The position numbers and the translations under genes were made by a program. Below the pieces are notes generated by a model. That model did no database searches and was not told the DNA's origin. It saw only the letters and a program-made list of their open reading frames with translations. Below are positions 40,040 through 48,462 of a DNA stretch of 64,000 nt, one piece after another; within the stretch, counting starts at the first letter, position 1, and every line of letters starts with the position of its first letter. This DNA is from Gemmatimonadota bacterium (GTDB lineage: Bacteria; Gemmatimonadota; Gemmatimonadetes; Gemmatimonadales; GWC2-71-9): the NCBI GenBank assembly GCA_003222085.1, contig QHUK01000001.1, positions 124,001 through 188,000 on the forward strand. The letters are read 5' to 3'.

Positions 40040-40336
40040 TTACTGGGTCCGACCGTCCCCGGACTCGAGCTCGTTGAGCGCCGACCGCACGGCGCTCGCG
40101 TGGCCCCGCTCGCTGCTGCGGTACACATCCTGGGTGCTGCTGCCTCGCACGACGCGATACTCGCGCGCGCCGACGGCGCTGCCGCTGGCGTATTCGCGCA
40201 CGTCCCACTGGTCCTTCCCGCGACACCGTGGGTAACACTCCCGCACGTGGGACAGCTCTTCCGGGGTGAGAATCGCGCCTTGCAGCTCCACGTGGGCGCG
40301 TAGCAAACTCGGAAACTCCTGGGACTCGACGATCAT
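40040..40336 (-). CDS. Hypothetical protein, possibly last gene of the cox operon
   Basis: The 98-residue frame reads IVESQEFPSLLRAHVELQGAILTPEELSHVRECYPRCRGKDQW and so on. It resembles a real soluble protein in composition, but I recognise no family and no strong ribosome binding site precedes the ATG. It follows mocA on the same strand after 88 bases and is convergent with the DUF2779 nuclease gene. The opposite-strand frame of similar length looks like a shadow. It could be non-coding. Confidence 0.4.
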   Translation of the reverse strand: MIVESQEFPSLLRAHVELQGAILTPEELSHVRECYPRCRGKDQWDVREYASGSAVGAREYRVVRGSSTQDVYRSSERGHASAVRSALNELESGDGRTQ

Positions 40337-40424
40337 GTGATGGCCCCCAACCGCTGCGACGTCTCAAGCCACGGCCACCACGCACCGGCGCCGGCACTCA
40401 ACTGCACATACCGCACACCTCACA

Positions 40425-41054
40425 TTAGCGCGGAGGACGATCAGCGGCAAGGTAGTGCTGGCTCACCGCCGCAAAGTCCTCCGGCGTATCCACATCCGTG
40501 AGCAGCGCTTCCGGCCGTTCCACATACATCGCTTCGCGTCGGTGCGCCTGCACGACCGCCTTGCCGCACCCCTCCCCCGTCCAGGCGAGCAGCTCACCGA
40601 ACAGCGCGCGTCGGAAGAGCAAGGGCGGAGCCGTCACGTCGCCGTAGCGCGAGACGACCAGCGGCGCGTCGGTCCCGCGCGCCGCCGCGACCAGCATCGC
40701 GAGCGTCTCGACCGTCACGCGCACCATGTCGCCCAGCATCACGACGACGGCCTCGACATCCGCGCCGAGCAGGTTCAAGCCGCGATGCAGGGAGCCGCTC
40801 GTGGGGCCGGTGTAATCAGGATTCACCGCGAGCTCGAGCGGGAGGCCGTTCAGCTCGGCGCGCAACCGATCCGCCTCGTGGCCGATCACGACCACTACCG
40901 GCGACAGCCCCGCCGCGAGAGCGCGCTGGGCGGCCCGTCGCACGAGCGATTCGCCCTGGAGCTCGAGCAGCATCTTGTTCCTGCCCATGCGGCGCGACGC
41001 GCCGGCCGCGAGGATCACGCCCGCGACGCGAGACGGCTCAGTCGGTGGGGGCAT
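40425..41054 (-). CDS. mocA: Molybdenum cofactor nucleotidyltransferase, MocA-like
   Basis: The 209-residue protein opens GVILAAGASRRMGRNKMLLELQG, the nucleotidyltransferase signature with an acid-substituted G-S-R-M loop. It has AVNPDYTGPTSGSLHRGL, VVVMLGDMVRVT and an ending LLTDVDTPEDF. MocA attaches CMP to molybdopterin to make the MCD cofactor used by the xanthine oxidase family, which includes CoxL here. It overlaps the xdhC-like gene by 17 bases. Confidence 0.9.
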   Translation of the reverse strand: MPPPTEPSRVAGVILAAGASRRMGRNKMLLELQGESLVRRAAQRALAAGLSPVVVVIGHEADRLRAELNGLPLELAVNPDYTGPTSGSLHRGLNLLGADVEAVVVMLGDMVRVTVETLAMLVAAARGTDAPLVVSRYGDVTAPPLLFRRALFGELLAWTGEGCGKAVVQAHRREAMYVERPEALLTDVDTPEDFAAVSQHYLAADRPPR

Positions 41055-42126
41055 GAATGGCGGCGCGGCGCTCCCGGAGCGACCTCGCTCGCCGACCGGA
41101 GCGCACGGCGAGAATCTCCGCGATGACGGCGAGCGCGACCTGCTCCGCGCCGTCGGTCCCGATGTCCAACCCTACGGGCCCGTACACCCGCCCTTCGTCC
41201 GTCGACCCCTCGGCGCTCAGGTTCCGGAGGATGCGCTCGGTGCGCTGGCGCGGTCCCAGCATCCCGACGTAGGCGACCGGCGCCTTCAGGAGGGCGCGCA
41301 CGTACGCCTGATCATCCGCGAAATTGTGATTCATCACGACGGCGTAACACTCGGCGTCGAGCGGCAGCGCGTCCTCCAGCTCGTCGCCGACGCTCTGCAC
41401 GAGCGCCGCCGCGGCCGGGAACCGGTCGGCGGTGAGGTAGCCCGGCCGGCGATCGACCACCACGACGCGGAAGCCGACCTCGGCGGCGAAGCGCACCAAC
41501 GGCCGGGCATCGTCGCCCGCGCCCAGAACTACCAGCTGGGGCGGCGGAACCAGCACGTCGAAAAACACGGTGCGGCCCGCGATCTCCTGGATCCCGGATT
41601 CTCCGGTCTCGAGCAGCGCGCGCGCGCGCGTGGTCGCGTTCCGATTGAGGTCTGCCGAGCCCAAGTCGCCCTCGGCACCGTCGCCGGTCACGACCAGACG
41701 TGTCCCGTTTCCCCTTTCCCGTTTCCCGTCGAGCAGCGTGCAGACGACGAACGGGCGCCGGCCATCCAGCAGCTCCCGCTCCCTCGGCCGCGCGTCCGCC
41801 GCCTCGACGAACACATCGACCTGCCCCTCGCACCCCACGCCCAGGTCCCAGGCCGCGATCTCGTCGGCGCTCGAGCAATAGTTCCGGAGCTCCGGCTCCC
41901 CCTTTCGGATGACCTGCAGTGCCACTTCGCGTACGTCCTGCTCGAGGCAGCCGCCGCTCACGTTTCCGGCGGTGCGGCCGTCCTCGGCGACCGCGAGCTT
42001 CGCCCCTTCGTGGCGGTACGCCGAGCCCCGCACCCGCACGACGGTGGCGAGCGCGGCCCGTGTGCCCGCGGTGCGGGCCGCATGCAGGAAGTCCAGCACT
42101 TCGCGCGTTTCAAGCCACTGCTTCAT
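41038..42126 (-). CDS. XdhC/CoxF-family molybdenum cofactor insertion protein
   Basis: The 362-residue protein has the N-terminal XdhC/CoxI domain (ALATVVRVRGSAYRHEGAKLAV, NVSGGCLEQDVREVAL) and the C-terminal Rossmann domain (LVVLGAGDDARPLVRFAAEVGF, RPGYLTADRF, YVGMLGPRQRTERIL). XdhC proteins bind molybdenum cofactor, add the equatorial sulfur and insert it into the target enzyme. A tract of GGGAAA repeats (41699-41733) encodes GKRERGNGTR between the domains, as in ligD. The start at 42126 overlaps the coxE-like gene by 17 bases. Confidence 0.9.
   Translation of the reverse strand: MKQWLETREVLDFLHAARTAGTRAALATVVRVRGSAYRHEGAKLAVAEDGRTAGNVSGGCLEQDVREVALQVIRKGEPELRNYCSSADEIAAWDLGVGCEGQVDVFVEAADARPRERELLDGRRPFVVCTLLDGKRERGNGTRLVVTGDGAEGDLGSADLNRNATTRARALLETGESGIQEIAGRTVFFDVLVPPPQLVVLGAGDDARPLVRFAAEVGFRVVVVDRRPGYLTADRFPAAAALVQSVGDELEDALPLDAECYAVVMNHNFADDQAYVRALLKAPVAYVGMLGPRQRTERILRNLSAEGSTDEGRVYGPVGLDIGTDGAEQVALAVIAEILAVRSGRRARSLRERRAAIHAPTD
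41699..41733. repeat. GTTTCCC tandem repeat inside xdhC-like gene
   Basis: The plus strand reads CCCGTTTCCCC, TTTCCCG, TTTCCCG in tandem. On the coding strand this gives DGKRERGNGTR. The same repeat and the same frame occur in ligD at 7790-7861 (GKRETGNE). Confidence 0.7.
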
Positions 42127-43261
42127 GCAGTCTCTCCGCGAGATGCTCGAGCGATGCGACGGTGCCACACGCAATGAACTCATCCGCGTACGGCAGCGCG
42201 GCGACGAGGCCTTGCGTCGCAGGCTCAAACCCCGGCGTCCCGGCGAGCGGATCGAGCCAGATCAACCGTCGGCACGAGCGTCGGAGCACCGCCATCTCGC
42301 GCGCGAGCCGCGCCGGGTCGTCGCGCTCCCAGCCGTCCGACACGATGAGCACGACGGCGCCACTCCGTACGGTGCGACGCACCCAGCGGCGGTTGAGTTC
42401 CTGGAGGCTCGCGCCGATGCGCGTCCCCCCACTCCAGTCCACCACTTTCCCCGCCACGCGCGCGAGCGCCGCGTCGGGATCGCGCACCCGCAGCTCCCGC
42501 GTGACGCGGGTCAATCGCGTCCCGAAGACGAAGACCTCCACGGGTGCCCCGGAGCGCGCCAGGGCGTGCGCGAAGCGCAGCAGGAAGCGGCTGTACCGCT
42601 CCATCGAGCCCGAAATGTCGCATACCAGGACGATCGGGCGTGGCCGCGTACGGCGTTGCCAAAACCGCCAGGCCAGGGGCTCGCCGCCCGCGCCGAGCGA
42701 GGTCCGGAGCATGGCCCGCGGGGCGACCCGGCGCCCGCGGCGGCCCAGTCGCGGGCGACGCGATGGGCGGAGCGGCAGGCGCGGACGGAGCGCCGCCAGC
42801 ATCGCCGCGGCGTCGCGCGCCTCAGCGGGCGTGAGCCCCGCGAAATCGGCGGTCCGGAGTGCCTCTTGCACGCTCGCGCCGATGCGTGCCGAGTCGTCCA
42901 CGACCTCCGTGACGTCCGTGCCCGGCGGCGCGTCGGGACCGAACCGCGCTTCGGCGGGGGAGCCCTCGTTCTGGCGCAACCGCGGCAGCGCGGCGGACAC
43001 CGCTCCGCGAGCGGTGCTCGCGCGCCAGAAGAGATCGAACGCCGCGTCGTACACGGCGCGCTCCTCGCGCCGCCGCACGAACACGGCCCGCCCCGCCGCC
43101 TTCACGTCGTCCCGGCGCTCGAAGCCGAGCAGCGCGAGCACCTCGGCGAAGCGCCGGGTCTGCACGGAGTCGATGGACAGGCCGGCGCGGCGCAACATGC
43201 GGCCGAACACGATCACGTTACCGACAAGAGCGTTGCCGGAAACAGCGTTGCCCGCAGTCAC
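42110..43261 (-). CDS. VWA-domain protein, CoxE-like
   Basis: The 383-residue protein has an N-terminal helical region and a C-terminal von Willebrand A domain with a complete MIDAS start, LVCDISGSMERYSRFLL, and the later Thr/Asp elements DWSGGTRIGASL and LIVSDGWERDDP. CoxE-type VWA proteins work with the CoxD AAA ATPase to build the copper-sulfur-molybdenum site of CO dehydrogenase. GTG start overlaps the TGA of the AAA gene (GTGA). Orientation and partners are those of classical cox clusters. Confidence 0.9.
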   Translation of the reverse strand: MTAGNAVSGNALVGNVIVFGRMLRRAGLSIDSVQTRRFAEVLALLGFERRDDVKAAGRAVFVRRREERAVYDAAFDLFWRASTARGAVSAALPRLRQNEGSPAEARFGPDAPPGTDVTEVVDDSARIGASVQEALRTADFAGLTPAEARDAAAMLAALRPRLPLRPSRRPRLGRRGRRVAPRAMLRTSLGAGGEPLAWRFWQRRTRPRPIVLVCDISGSMERYSRFLLRFAHALARSGAPVEVFVFGTRLTRVTRELRVRDPDAALARVAGKVVDWSGGTRIGASLQELNRRWVRRTVRSGAVVLIVSDGWERDDPARLAREMAVLRRSCRRLIWLDPLAGTPGFEPATQGLVAALPYADEFIACGTVASLEHLAERLHEAVA

Positions 43262-44169
43262 GGCTTCACCGCCCGGACCTCGTCAAGCAGCTTTGCTGCT
43301 CCGCCCCCACGCAATGCGGCCACGTCCTCCTGATACTTGACGAGCGCCCCCAGTGTCCGCTCCACCTGCTCCGCCTCCAGGCGCCTGGCGCCAAGGGCTT
43401 CCAACGCCGCGGCCCAATCGATGGTCTCGGCAATCCCGGGGACCTTGGTCAGATCCGCGGAACGCAGACGCTGCACGAAGGCGACCACCTCGCTCGCCAG
43501 CACTTGCGACAGCTCCGGTCGCCGACAGGTGAGAATCGCAAGCTCCCGCTCGGCCGTGGGATAGTCGATCCAGTGATACAGGCAGCGCCGCTTGAGCGCA
43601 TCGTGCACCTCACGGGTCCGGTTGCTCGTGATGATCACGTGCGGCGGCCGCCCCGCGGGGGCCTTGATCGTCCCGATCTCGGGGATGGTGATCGCGAAGT
43701 CGGCGAGCACCTCGAGCAGGTAGGCCTCGAACTCCTCGTCGGCGCGATCCACCTCGTCGATCAGGAGGACTGGAGGCTCCGGGCGCGAGTTCTCGAGCGC
43801 CCGGAGCAGCGGCCGCCGGACGAGGAACTCCTCGGAGAAGATGTCCTTCGTCACGGCGCGCTTCGCGTCGCCGCGCGCCTCGAGCAGCCGGATCTCGAGC
43901 ATCTGACGGGGATAGTCCCACTCGTACACGGCCGTGTTGACGTCCAGCCCCTCATAACACTGCAGCCGGATCAGCTCCGTCTCGAGAACAGCGGCGAGCG
44001 TGCGGCCGACGTCGGTCTTCCCGACACCCGCTTCGCCTTCGACGAGCAGCGGGCGATCGAGCGTGAGGGAGAGATACACCGCTGTGGCGAGGTCGCGGTC
44101 GGCGACGTACCGTTGGGCCGCGAAGGCGGCCTGGACGGAATCGATCGATGCGAGCCGGTGCGTGCCCAT
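43258..44169 (-). CDS. MoxR-type AAA ATPase, CoxD-like
   Basis: From the ATG at 44169 the protein has 303 residues with Walker A LLVEGEAGVGKTDV, Walker B PVLLIDEVDRADEEFEAYLLE, sensor 1 HVIITSNRTREVHDALKRRC and a C-terminal helical lid. The segment YEGLDVNTAVYEWDYPRQML is typical of CoxD-like MoxR ATPases. It probably remodels the CO dehydrogenase precursor together with the VWA protein. The stop overlaps the VWA start. Confidence 0.92.
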   Translation of the reverse strand: MGTHRLASIDSVQAAFAAQRYVADRDLATAVYLSLTLDRPLLVEGEAGVGKTDVGRTLAAVLETELIRLQCYEGLDVNTAVYEWDYPRQMLEIRLLEARGDAKRAVTKDIFSEEFLVRRPLLRALENSRPEPPVLLIDEVDRADEEFEAYLLEVLADFAITIPEIGTIKAPAGRPPHVIITSNRTREVHDALKRRCLYHWIDYPTAERELAILTCRRPELSQVLASEVVAFVQRLRSADLTKVPGIAETIDWAAALEALGARRLEAEQVERTLGALVKYQEDVAALRGGGAAKLLDEVRAVKP

Positions 44170-44179
44170 CACCTGCAAT

Positions 44180-44641
44180 CTACTTGAAGCGCGCCCCCTC
44201 GCCGACGCGGGCCGCAAACGTGTCCCAGAAGTGCTCCGTGAGCTTCTTGGCGGTGCCCTTCAAGAGCCGAGCACCCACGCTGGCGACCGTGCCGCGAACC
44301 TCCGAGCTGGCGCTCCACTTGAGACGGGATCGGTTCGGGGGGATGGGCTCGATCTCGAGCGTGGTGCTCACGTCCACGCCCGACCCGGGGGCCTTGCCGT
44401 GGGCCGACATCTTGAGGCTCTTGGGCGGCTTCACCTCGGAGAGCTCCACGTCGAGCTGAAACTTGACCTTCACGGCACCCACCCCGAACCCCGAAATCAC
44501 CTTGAAGTGCCGGTCGTCGATCGGCTCCACCGACTCGACCCCGGGCGCCACCGACGCCACGAACTCGTGATCGAGCAGCCGCTTCCAGACTTCGGCCGGC
44601 GGGGCGGCGATTTCGGGCGCGCCGGAGAAGTCGAGTCGCAC
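44180..44641 (-). CDS. coxG: CoxG-like SRPBCC protein (CO dehydrogenase subunit G)
   Basis: The 153-residue protein from the GTG at 44641 starts VRLDFSGAPEIAAPPAEVWKRLLDHEFVASVAPGVESVE, the usual CoxG opening, and has an SRPBCC (START-like) fold with LKMSAHGKAPGSGVDV and WSASSEVRGTVASVGARLL. CoxG recruits CO dehydrogenase to the membrane and shuttles quinone in mycobacteria. It lacks the long tail with a membrane anchor seen in some homologues. The start G is shared with the TAG stop of coxM. Confidence 0.92.
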   Translation of the reverse strand: MRLDFSGAPEIAAPPAEVWKRLLDHEFVASVAPGVESVEPIDDRHFKVISGFGVGAVKVKFQLDVELSEVKPPKSLKMSAHGKAPGSGVDVSTTLEIEPIPPNRSRLKWSASSEVRGTVASVGARLLKGTAKKLTEHFWDTFAARVGEGARFK

Positions 44642-45507
44642 TACCCCGCCCGGGAGAGCGCCTGGGCGAGCGCCCGCCGCGCGGCCACCATCCCGAGATG
44701 CGTCCGGTACGCCGCCGAAGCGTGGATGTCGTCGTTCGCCTCGACACCGGCGACGGACGCCGCAGCGACTTCGGCGATCAGCTCCGCCTGGCCCTGGGTG
44801 CCCACCAGCTTCGCAGCCGCAGGGGCGAGGAACGGCGTGTCCGCGAGCCCGGTGAATGCCAGGTCCGCGCGCGTGATCATCCCCTTGGCGACTGTGATCA
44901 GCGCGGCGGCTCCCACCAGCGCGTATCCCGACGCCGCCTGCTCGAAGCTCGCGTACGCCCCCCCCGCCCCCCCTGTCCCCGCGCCTTTGGCAGGCGCCGG
45001 TAGCTGGATCTCCGTGAGCAGCTCGGTGGGCTTCATGGCGGTCGTAAACGGTCCCTTGAAGAATTTCCGGGCCGCCACGGAGCGCTTGCCGCCCTTGGAC
45101 TGGAGCACGAACGTCGCGTCGAGCACGAGCATCACCGGTGGCATATCGGCCGCGGGATCGGCATGGGCCAACCCTCCGCCGATGGTCCCCGCATTGCGGA
45201 CCTGTAAGTCGCCGATGTGCTCGGTCACCTCGCCGATGAGGGGGTACAGCGCCTTGAGCTCCGTGGACTCGAGCAGCTCGCGGTAGGTCGTGGCGGCACC
45301 GATCTTCACACCGCCACCCGCTCGCTTGATGCCCTTGAGCTCCCGCAGCTGCCCGATGTCCACGAGCGTCTCCGGCTGCGCCAGCCGGAACCTGAGGAGC
45401 GGCAGCAGGCTGTGCCCGCCGGCGATCACCTTGGTGCTCTTCCCCATGGCCTTGAGCGCGTCCTTCAAGCTCTTCGCGCGCACATAGTCGAAAGAAGTCG
45501 GGATCAC
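44641..45507 (-). CDS. coxM: CO dehydrogenase-type FAD subunit, CoxM
   Basis: The 288-residue flavoprotein starts IPTSFDYVRAKSLKDALKAM and has the FAD-binding motifs KVIAGGHSLLPLLRFRL and AGTIGGGLAHADPAADMP, and the C-terminal CO_deh_flav_C domain. It passes electrons from the iron-sulfur subunit to the acceptor. A Gly-rich insert (KGAGTGGAGGAYA, near residues 172-184) is encoded by a C/G tract at about 44946-44972. GTG at 45507 overlaps the coxL stop (45504-45506). Confidence 0.93.
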   Translation of the reverse strand: MIPTSFDYVRAKSLKDALKAMGKSTKVIAGGHSLLPLLRFRLAQPETLVDIGQLRELKGIKRAGGGVKIGAATTYRELLESTELKALYPLIGEVTEHIGDLQVRNAGTIGGGLAHADPAADMPPVMLVLDATFVLQSKGGKRSVAARKFFKGPFTTAMKPTELLTEIQLPAPAKGAGTGGAGGAYASFEQAASGYALVGAAALITVAKGMITRADLAFTGLADTPFLAPAAAKLVGTQGQAELIAEVAAASVAGVEANDDIHASAAYRTHLGMVAARRALAQALSRAG

Positions 45508-47876
45508 TTGGCGCCTCCTCCCCCTCCCCCTCCCGCTCTCGCCTGCTGGATCGCGGCCCACACGCGGGCCGGCGTGAGCGGCTTGTCGATGTGGGAGACA
45601 CCGAGGGGCGCAAGCGCGTCGCACACGGCGTTCACCAGCGTCGGCACCGAGGCGATCGTCCCGGTCTCCCCCACGCCTTTGACGCCGAGTGGGTTCACGG
45701 GTGACGGGGTGACGGTGTGGGCGGTCTCGACCTTCGGCATCTGCGATGCCTTCGGGACGGCGTAGTCCATCATCGTGCCGGTGAGGAGCTGGCCGTCCTC
45801 GTCGTACACCACCATCTCCTGCAGGGCCTCGCCCAACCCCTGGATCACGCCGCCGTGTACCTGGCCGTCCACGATCATCGGATTGATCTGGGGCCCGCAG
45901 TCGTCTACCGCGATGTAGCGGAGGATCTTGACCTCGCCGGTCTCGGGGTCCACGTCCACGGTGCAGATGTGCGTGCCGAACGGGTACACGAAGTTCGACG
46001 GATCGAAGAACGCCGTCGCTTCGAGCCCCGGCTCGACGCCGGGCGGCAGGTTCCAGGCGACGTTGGCCATCAGGGCGAGCTCCCCGAAGGTCTTTCCTTT
46101 ATCCGGTGAGCCCTTCACCGCGAACTTCCCGTCCTGCCACTCGAGGTCGGCCTCGCTCGCCTCGAGCAGGTGGGCGGCGATCTTCTTCGCTTTGTCCTTC
46201 ACCCGCTGCGCCGCCACCTTCACGGCGCTGCCGCACACCGCGGTGGTCCGGCTGCCGTATGTCCCCCACCCTTGGGGGGTCGCCTCGGTGTCGCCCGCCA
46301 CGACCTCGACGTTCTCGACCGGGATGCCGAACTCGTCGGCCACGATCTGTGCGAACGTCGTCTCCTCGCCCTGGCCGTGCGGCTTGCCGCCGATGTAGGC
46401 GCGGACGACGCCGGTCGGATACACGCGGACGATCGCCGAGTCGTACAGTCCCCCGCCGAACCCGACGGCCCCCGCCACCTGGGAGGGACCGAGGCCACAG
46501 ATCTCGCAGTAGGTCGTGACGCCGACGCCCAGATAGCGACCCGCTTTCCGCGCTTTGGCTTGCTCGGCGCGGAACTTCTTGTAGTCGAACATCTGGAGCG
46601 CTTTGTCGAGCGCGCCCTGGTAGTTCCCCGAGTCGTAGGTGATCCCGGTGGCCACGGTGTACGGAAACTTGTCCTTGGGGATCAGGTTCTTGCGCCGCAC
46701 GTCGACCGGATCCATGCCGATTTTCCGGGCGTACAGATCGATCATCCGCTCGAGCAGGAACGTGGCCTCCGGGCGACCGGCGCCACGGTAGGCGTCCACC
46801 GGCGTGGTGGTCGTGTACACGCCGTAGATCGTCCCCTCGATGTTCGGGATCGTATAGGGCCCGGAGTACATCAGGCCGTGCAGGATGGTGGGGATGCCGG
46901 GAGCCGCCGTGGAGGCGTAGCCGCCGAGCCCAGCGTACACCTTGGTGCGAAGCCCGGTGATCTGGCCGTCCTTCGTGCCGCACATCGCGACGTACTCCAC
47001 ATGGTCACGGCCGTGGATCGTCGCTTTGTAGTTCTCCGAGCGGTCCTCGGTCCACTTCACGGGACGTCCCAGCTGCATCGATGCGAAGCTCACCAGCGCT
47101 TCGTCGGCGTAGCCCGGGATCTTGCTGCCGAAGCCGCCGCCCACCTCGGGCGCGATCACGCGGATGCGATGCTCGGGGAGCTTGGTCATCACCGACAGAA
47201 GAAAGCGATGGATGTGCGGGTTCTGGCTCGTGATCCAGAGGGTGAGCTGGCCGGTGCCGGGGTTGTAGCTGGCGCACGCCGCGCGCGGCTCCATCGCGGT
47301 CGGCAGCAGGCGATTCTGCACGATGCGCTGCTCCACCGTGACCGGCGCCTCGGCAAACGCCTTCGCGGCGTCGCCCCCCGCCACCTTCCACGTGAACGCC
47401 ACGTTGCCGGGAACCTCCGGGTGGAGCTCGGGCGCCCCCTGTTGTGTGGCTTTCTCGGGATCGACCACTACGTCGAGGGCGTCGTAATCCACGTCGATCA
47501 GGTCGAGCGCGTCGCGCGCGGCGGCGCGCGACTCGGCCACGACCAGGGCGACGCCATCACCGACATAACGCACCCTGTCGATTGCGAGCAGTGGATGCGG
47601 CGGGACTTTGAGATCGCAGTTCGGTACGTTCCAGGCGCAGGGGACGGTGTTCAGCTTGTCCTTCACGTCGGCGCCGGTGAACACCGCCACGACGCCCGGC
47701 GCTTTCTTCGCCTTGGTGACGTCGACCTTGCCGAGTTTCGCGTGCGCGTAGGTGCTGCGCAGCACGGCGGCGTGCAGGAGACCGGGCAGCTTCACGTCGT
47801 CGGTGTAGGTCGCCCTGCCGGTGATGAGCCGCGGGTCCTCGCGTCGCTTGATGCCGGAGCCGAAGAGCGTTGCCAT
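45504..47876 (-). CDS. coxL: CO dehydrogenase-like molybdenum large subunit, form II CoxL
   Basis: The 790-residue molybdopterin-dinucleotide subunit has GGGFGSK (246-252), the active-site loop AYRGAGR (362-368) and the base-carrying VKGVGETGTIAS near the C-terminus. Form I enzymes, proven CO oxidisers, carry AYXCSFR; AYRGAGR defines form II, whose physiological substrate is uncertain. The electron path would be molybdenum to CoxS iron-sulfur to CoxM FAD. A Gly tail (ARAGGGGGGGAK) ends the protein. The order coxS-L-M-G-D-E-F-mocA is complete in this window, in one direction. Confidence 0.93.
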   Translation of the reverse strand: MATLFGSGIKRREDPRLITGRATYTDDVKLPGLLHAAVLRSTYAHAKLGKVDVTKAKKAPGVVAVFTGADVKDKLNTVPCAWNVPNCDLKVPPHPLLAIDRVRYVGDGVALVVAESRAAARDALDLIDVDYDALDVVVDPEKATQQGAPELHPEVPGNVAFTWKVAGGDAAKAFAEAPVTVEQRIVQNRLLPTAMEPRAACASYNPGTGQLTLWITSQNPHIHRFLLSVMTKLPEHRIRVIAPEVGGGFGSKIPGYADEALVSFASMQLGRPVKWTEDRSENYKATIHGRDHVEYVAMCGTKDGQITGLRTKVYAGLGGYASTAAPGIPTILHGLMYSGPYTIPNIEGTIYGVYTTTTPVDAYRGAGRPEATFLLERMIDLYARKIGMDPVDVRRKNLIPKDKFPYTVATGITYDSGNYQGALDKALQMFDYKKFRAEQAKARKAGRYLGVGVTTYCEICGLGPSQVAGAVGFGGGLYDSAIVRVYPTGVVRAYIGGKPHGQGEETTFAQIVADEFGIPVENVEVVAGDTEATPQGWGTYGSRTTAVCGSAVKVAAQRVKDKAKKIAAHLLEASEADLEWQDGKFAVKGSPDKGKTFGELALMANVAWNLPPGVEPGLEATAFFDPSNFVYPFGTHICTVDVDPETGEVKILRYIAVDDCGPQINPMIVDGQVHGGVIQGLGEALQEMVVYDEDGQLLTGTMMDYAVPKASQMPKVETAHTVTPSPVNPLGVKGVGETGTIASVPTLVNAVCDALAPLGVSHIDKPLTPARVWAAIQQARAGGGGGGGAK

Positions 47877-47888
47877 GTCGGGCTCCTC

Positions 47889-48359
47889 CTACCGTGCGGC
47901 CGCCGCGGCCTGGATCGCGGCGACGATGTTTTGATAGCCGGTGCAGCGGCACAGATTGCCCGCGAGCGCGTGGCGGATCTCCGCCTCGGTCGGCTTGGGA
48001 TTGGTGGCGAGCAGATCGGCCGCCGTCATGATCATCCCGGGAGTGCAGAAGCCGCACTGCAGCCCGTGCTTCTCCCAAAACGCCTGCTGGAGGGGGTGGA
48101 GCCCCCCGTCACGCTTCAGCCCTTCGATCGTGGTGATCGCGTGCCCTTCCGCCTGCAGCGCCAGGACGGTGCAGCTCTTCACCGCGCGCCCGTCCATATG
48201 GACCGTGCAGGCGCCGCACTGGCTCGTATCGCAGCCGACGTGGGTACCGGTGAGATCCAGCTGGTCGCGCAACACATAGACGAGCAGGTCCCGCGGCTCC
48301 ACCTCGGCCGTCCGCGTGACGCCGTTCACGTCGAGGGTAATGGAGCACGTCCCCGTCAT
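47889..48359 (-). CDS. coxS: 2Fe-2S small subunit, CoxS
   Basis: The 156-residue protein binds two [2Fe-2S] clusters: the plant-type site [17 protein letters not shown] with a later Cys (KSCTVLAL), and the C-terminal helical site [10 protein letters not shown] with [10 protein letters not shown]. It is the first gene of the operon. A promoter match (TTGCAG, 16 bases, CATATT; plus-strand 48368-48395) ends 8 bases before the ATG, so the transcript is probably leaderless; no Shine-Dalgarno is present. The divergent SBP56-like gene starts 104 bases away. Confidence 0.94.
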   Translation of the reverse strand: MTGTCSITLDVNGVTRTAEVEPRDLLVYVLRDQLDLTGTHVGCDTSQCGACTVHMDGRAVKSCTVLALQAEGHAITTIEGLKRDGGLHPLQQAFWEKHGLQCGFCTPGMIMTAADLLATNPKPTEAEIRHALAGNLCRCTGYQNIVAAIQAAAAAR

Positions 48360-48367
48360 AGAGGTGG

Positions 48368-48395
48368 AATATGCCCGCCGGCCAAGGGGCTGCAA
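48368..48395 (-). promoter_or_regulatory. Candidate cox operon promoter
   Basis: On the minus strand TTGCAG and CATATT are separated by 16 bases. The -10 box ends 8 bases before the coxS ATG. Confidence 0.45.
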
Positions 48396-48401
48396 CTCGC
48401 C

Positions 48402-48429
48402 TTGCACCTTACCGCTCCGCGCGTAGCTT
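48402..48429 (+). promoter_or_regulatory. Candidate promoter for the SBP56-like gene
   Basis: TTGCAC and TAGCTT are separated by 16 bases. It is divergent from the cox promoter. GAGGAGG at about 48450 then precedes the GTG start. Confidence 0.45.
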
Positions 48430-48462
48430 CGCTGGACCAGCCGTTCATGAGGAGGTAGCATT

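Noticed and set aside
40031-40303. Plus-strand coding frame opposite the 98-residue gene
   Set aside because: Composition is like an antisense shadow; no ribosome site and no family.
45504-47876. Form I CoxL (true CO dehydrogenase)
   Set aside because: The active-site loop is AYRGAGR and not AYXCSFR.
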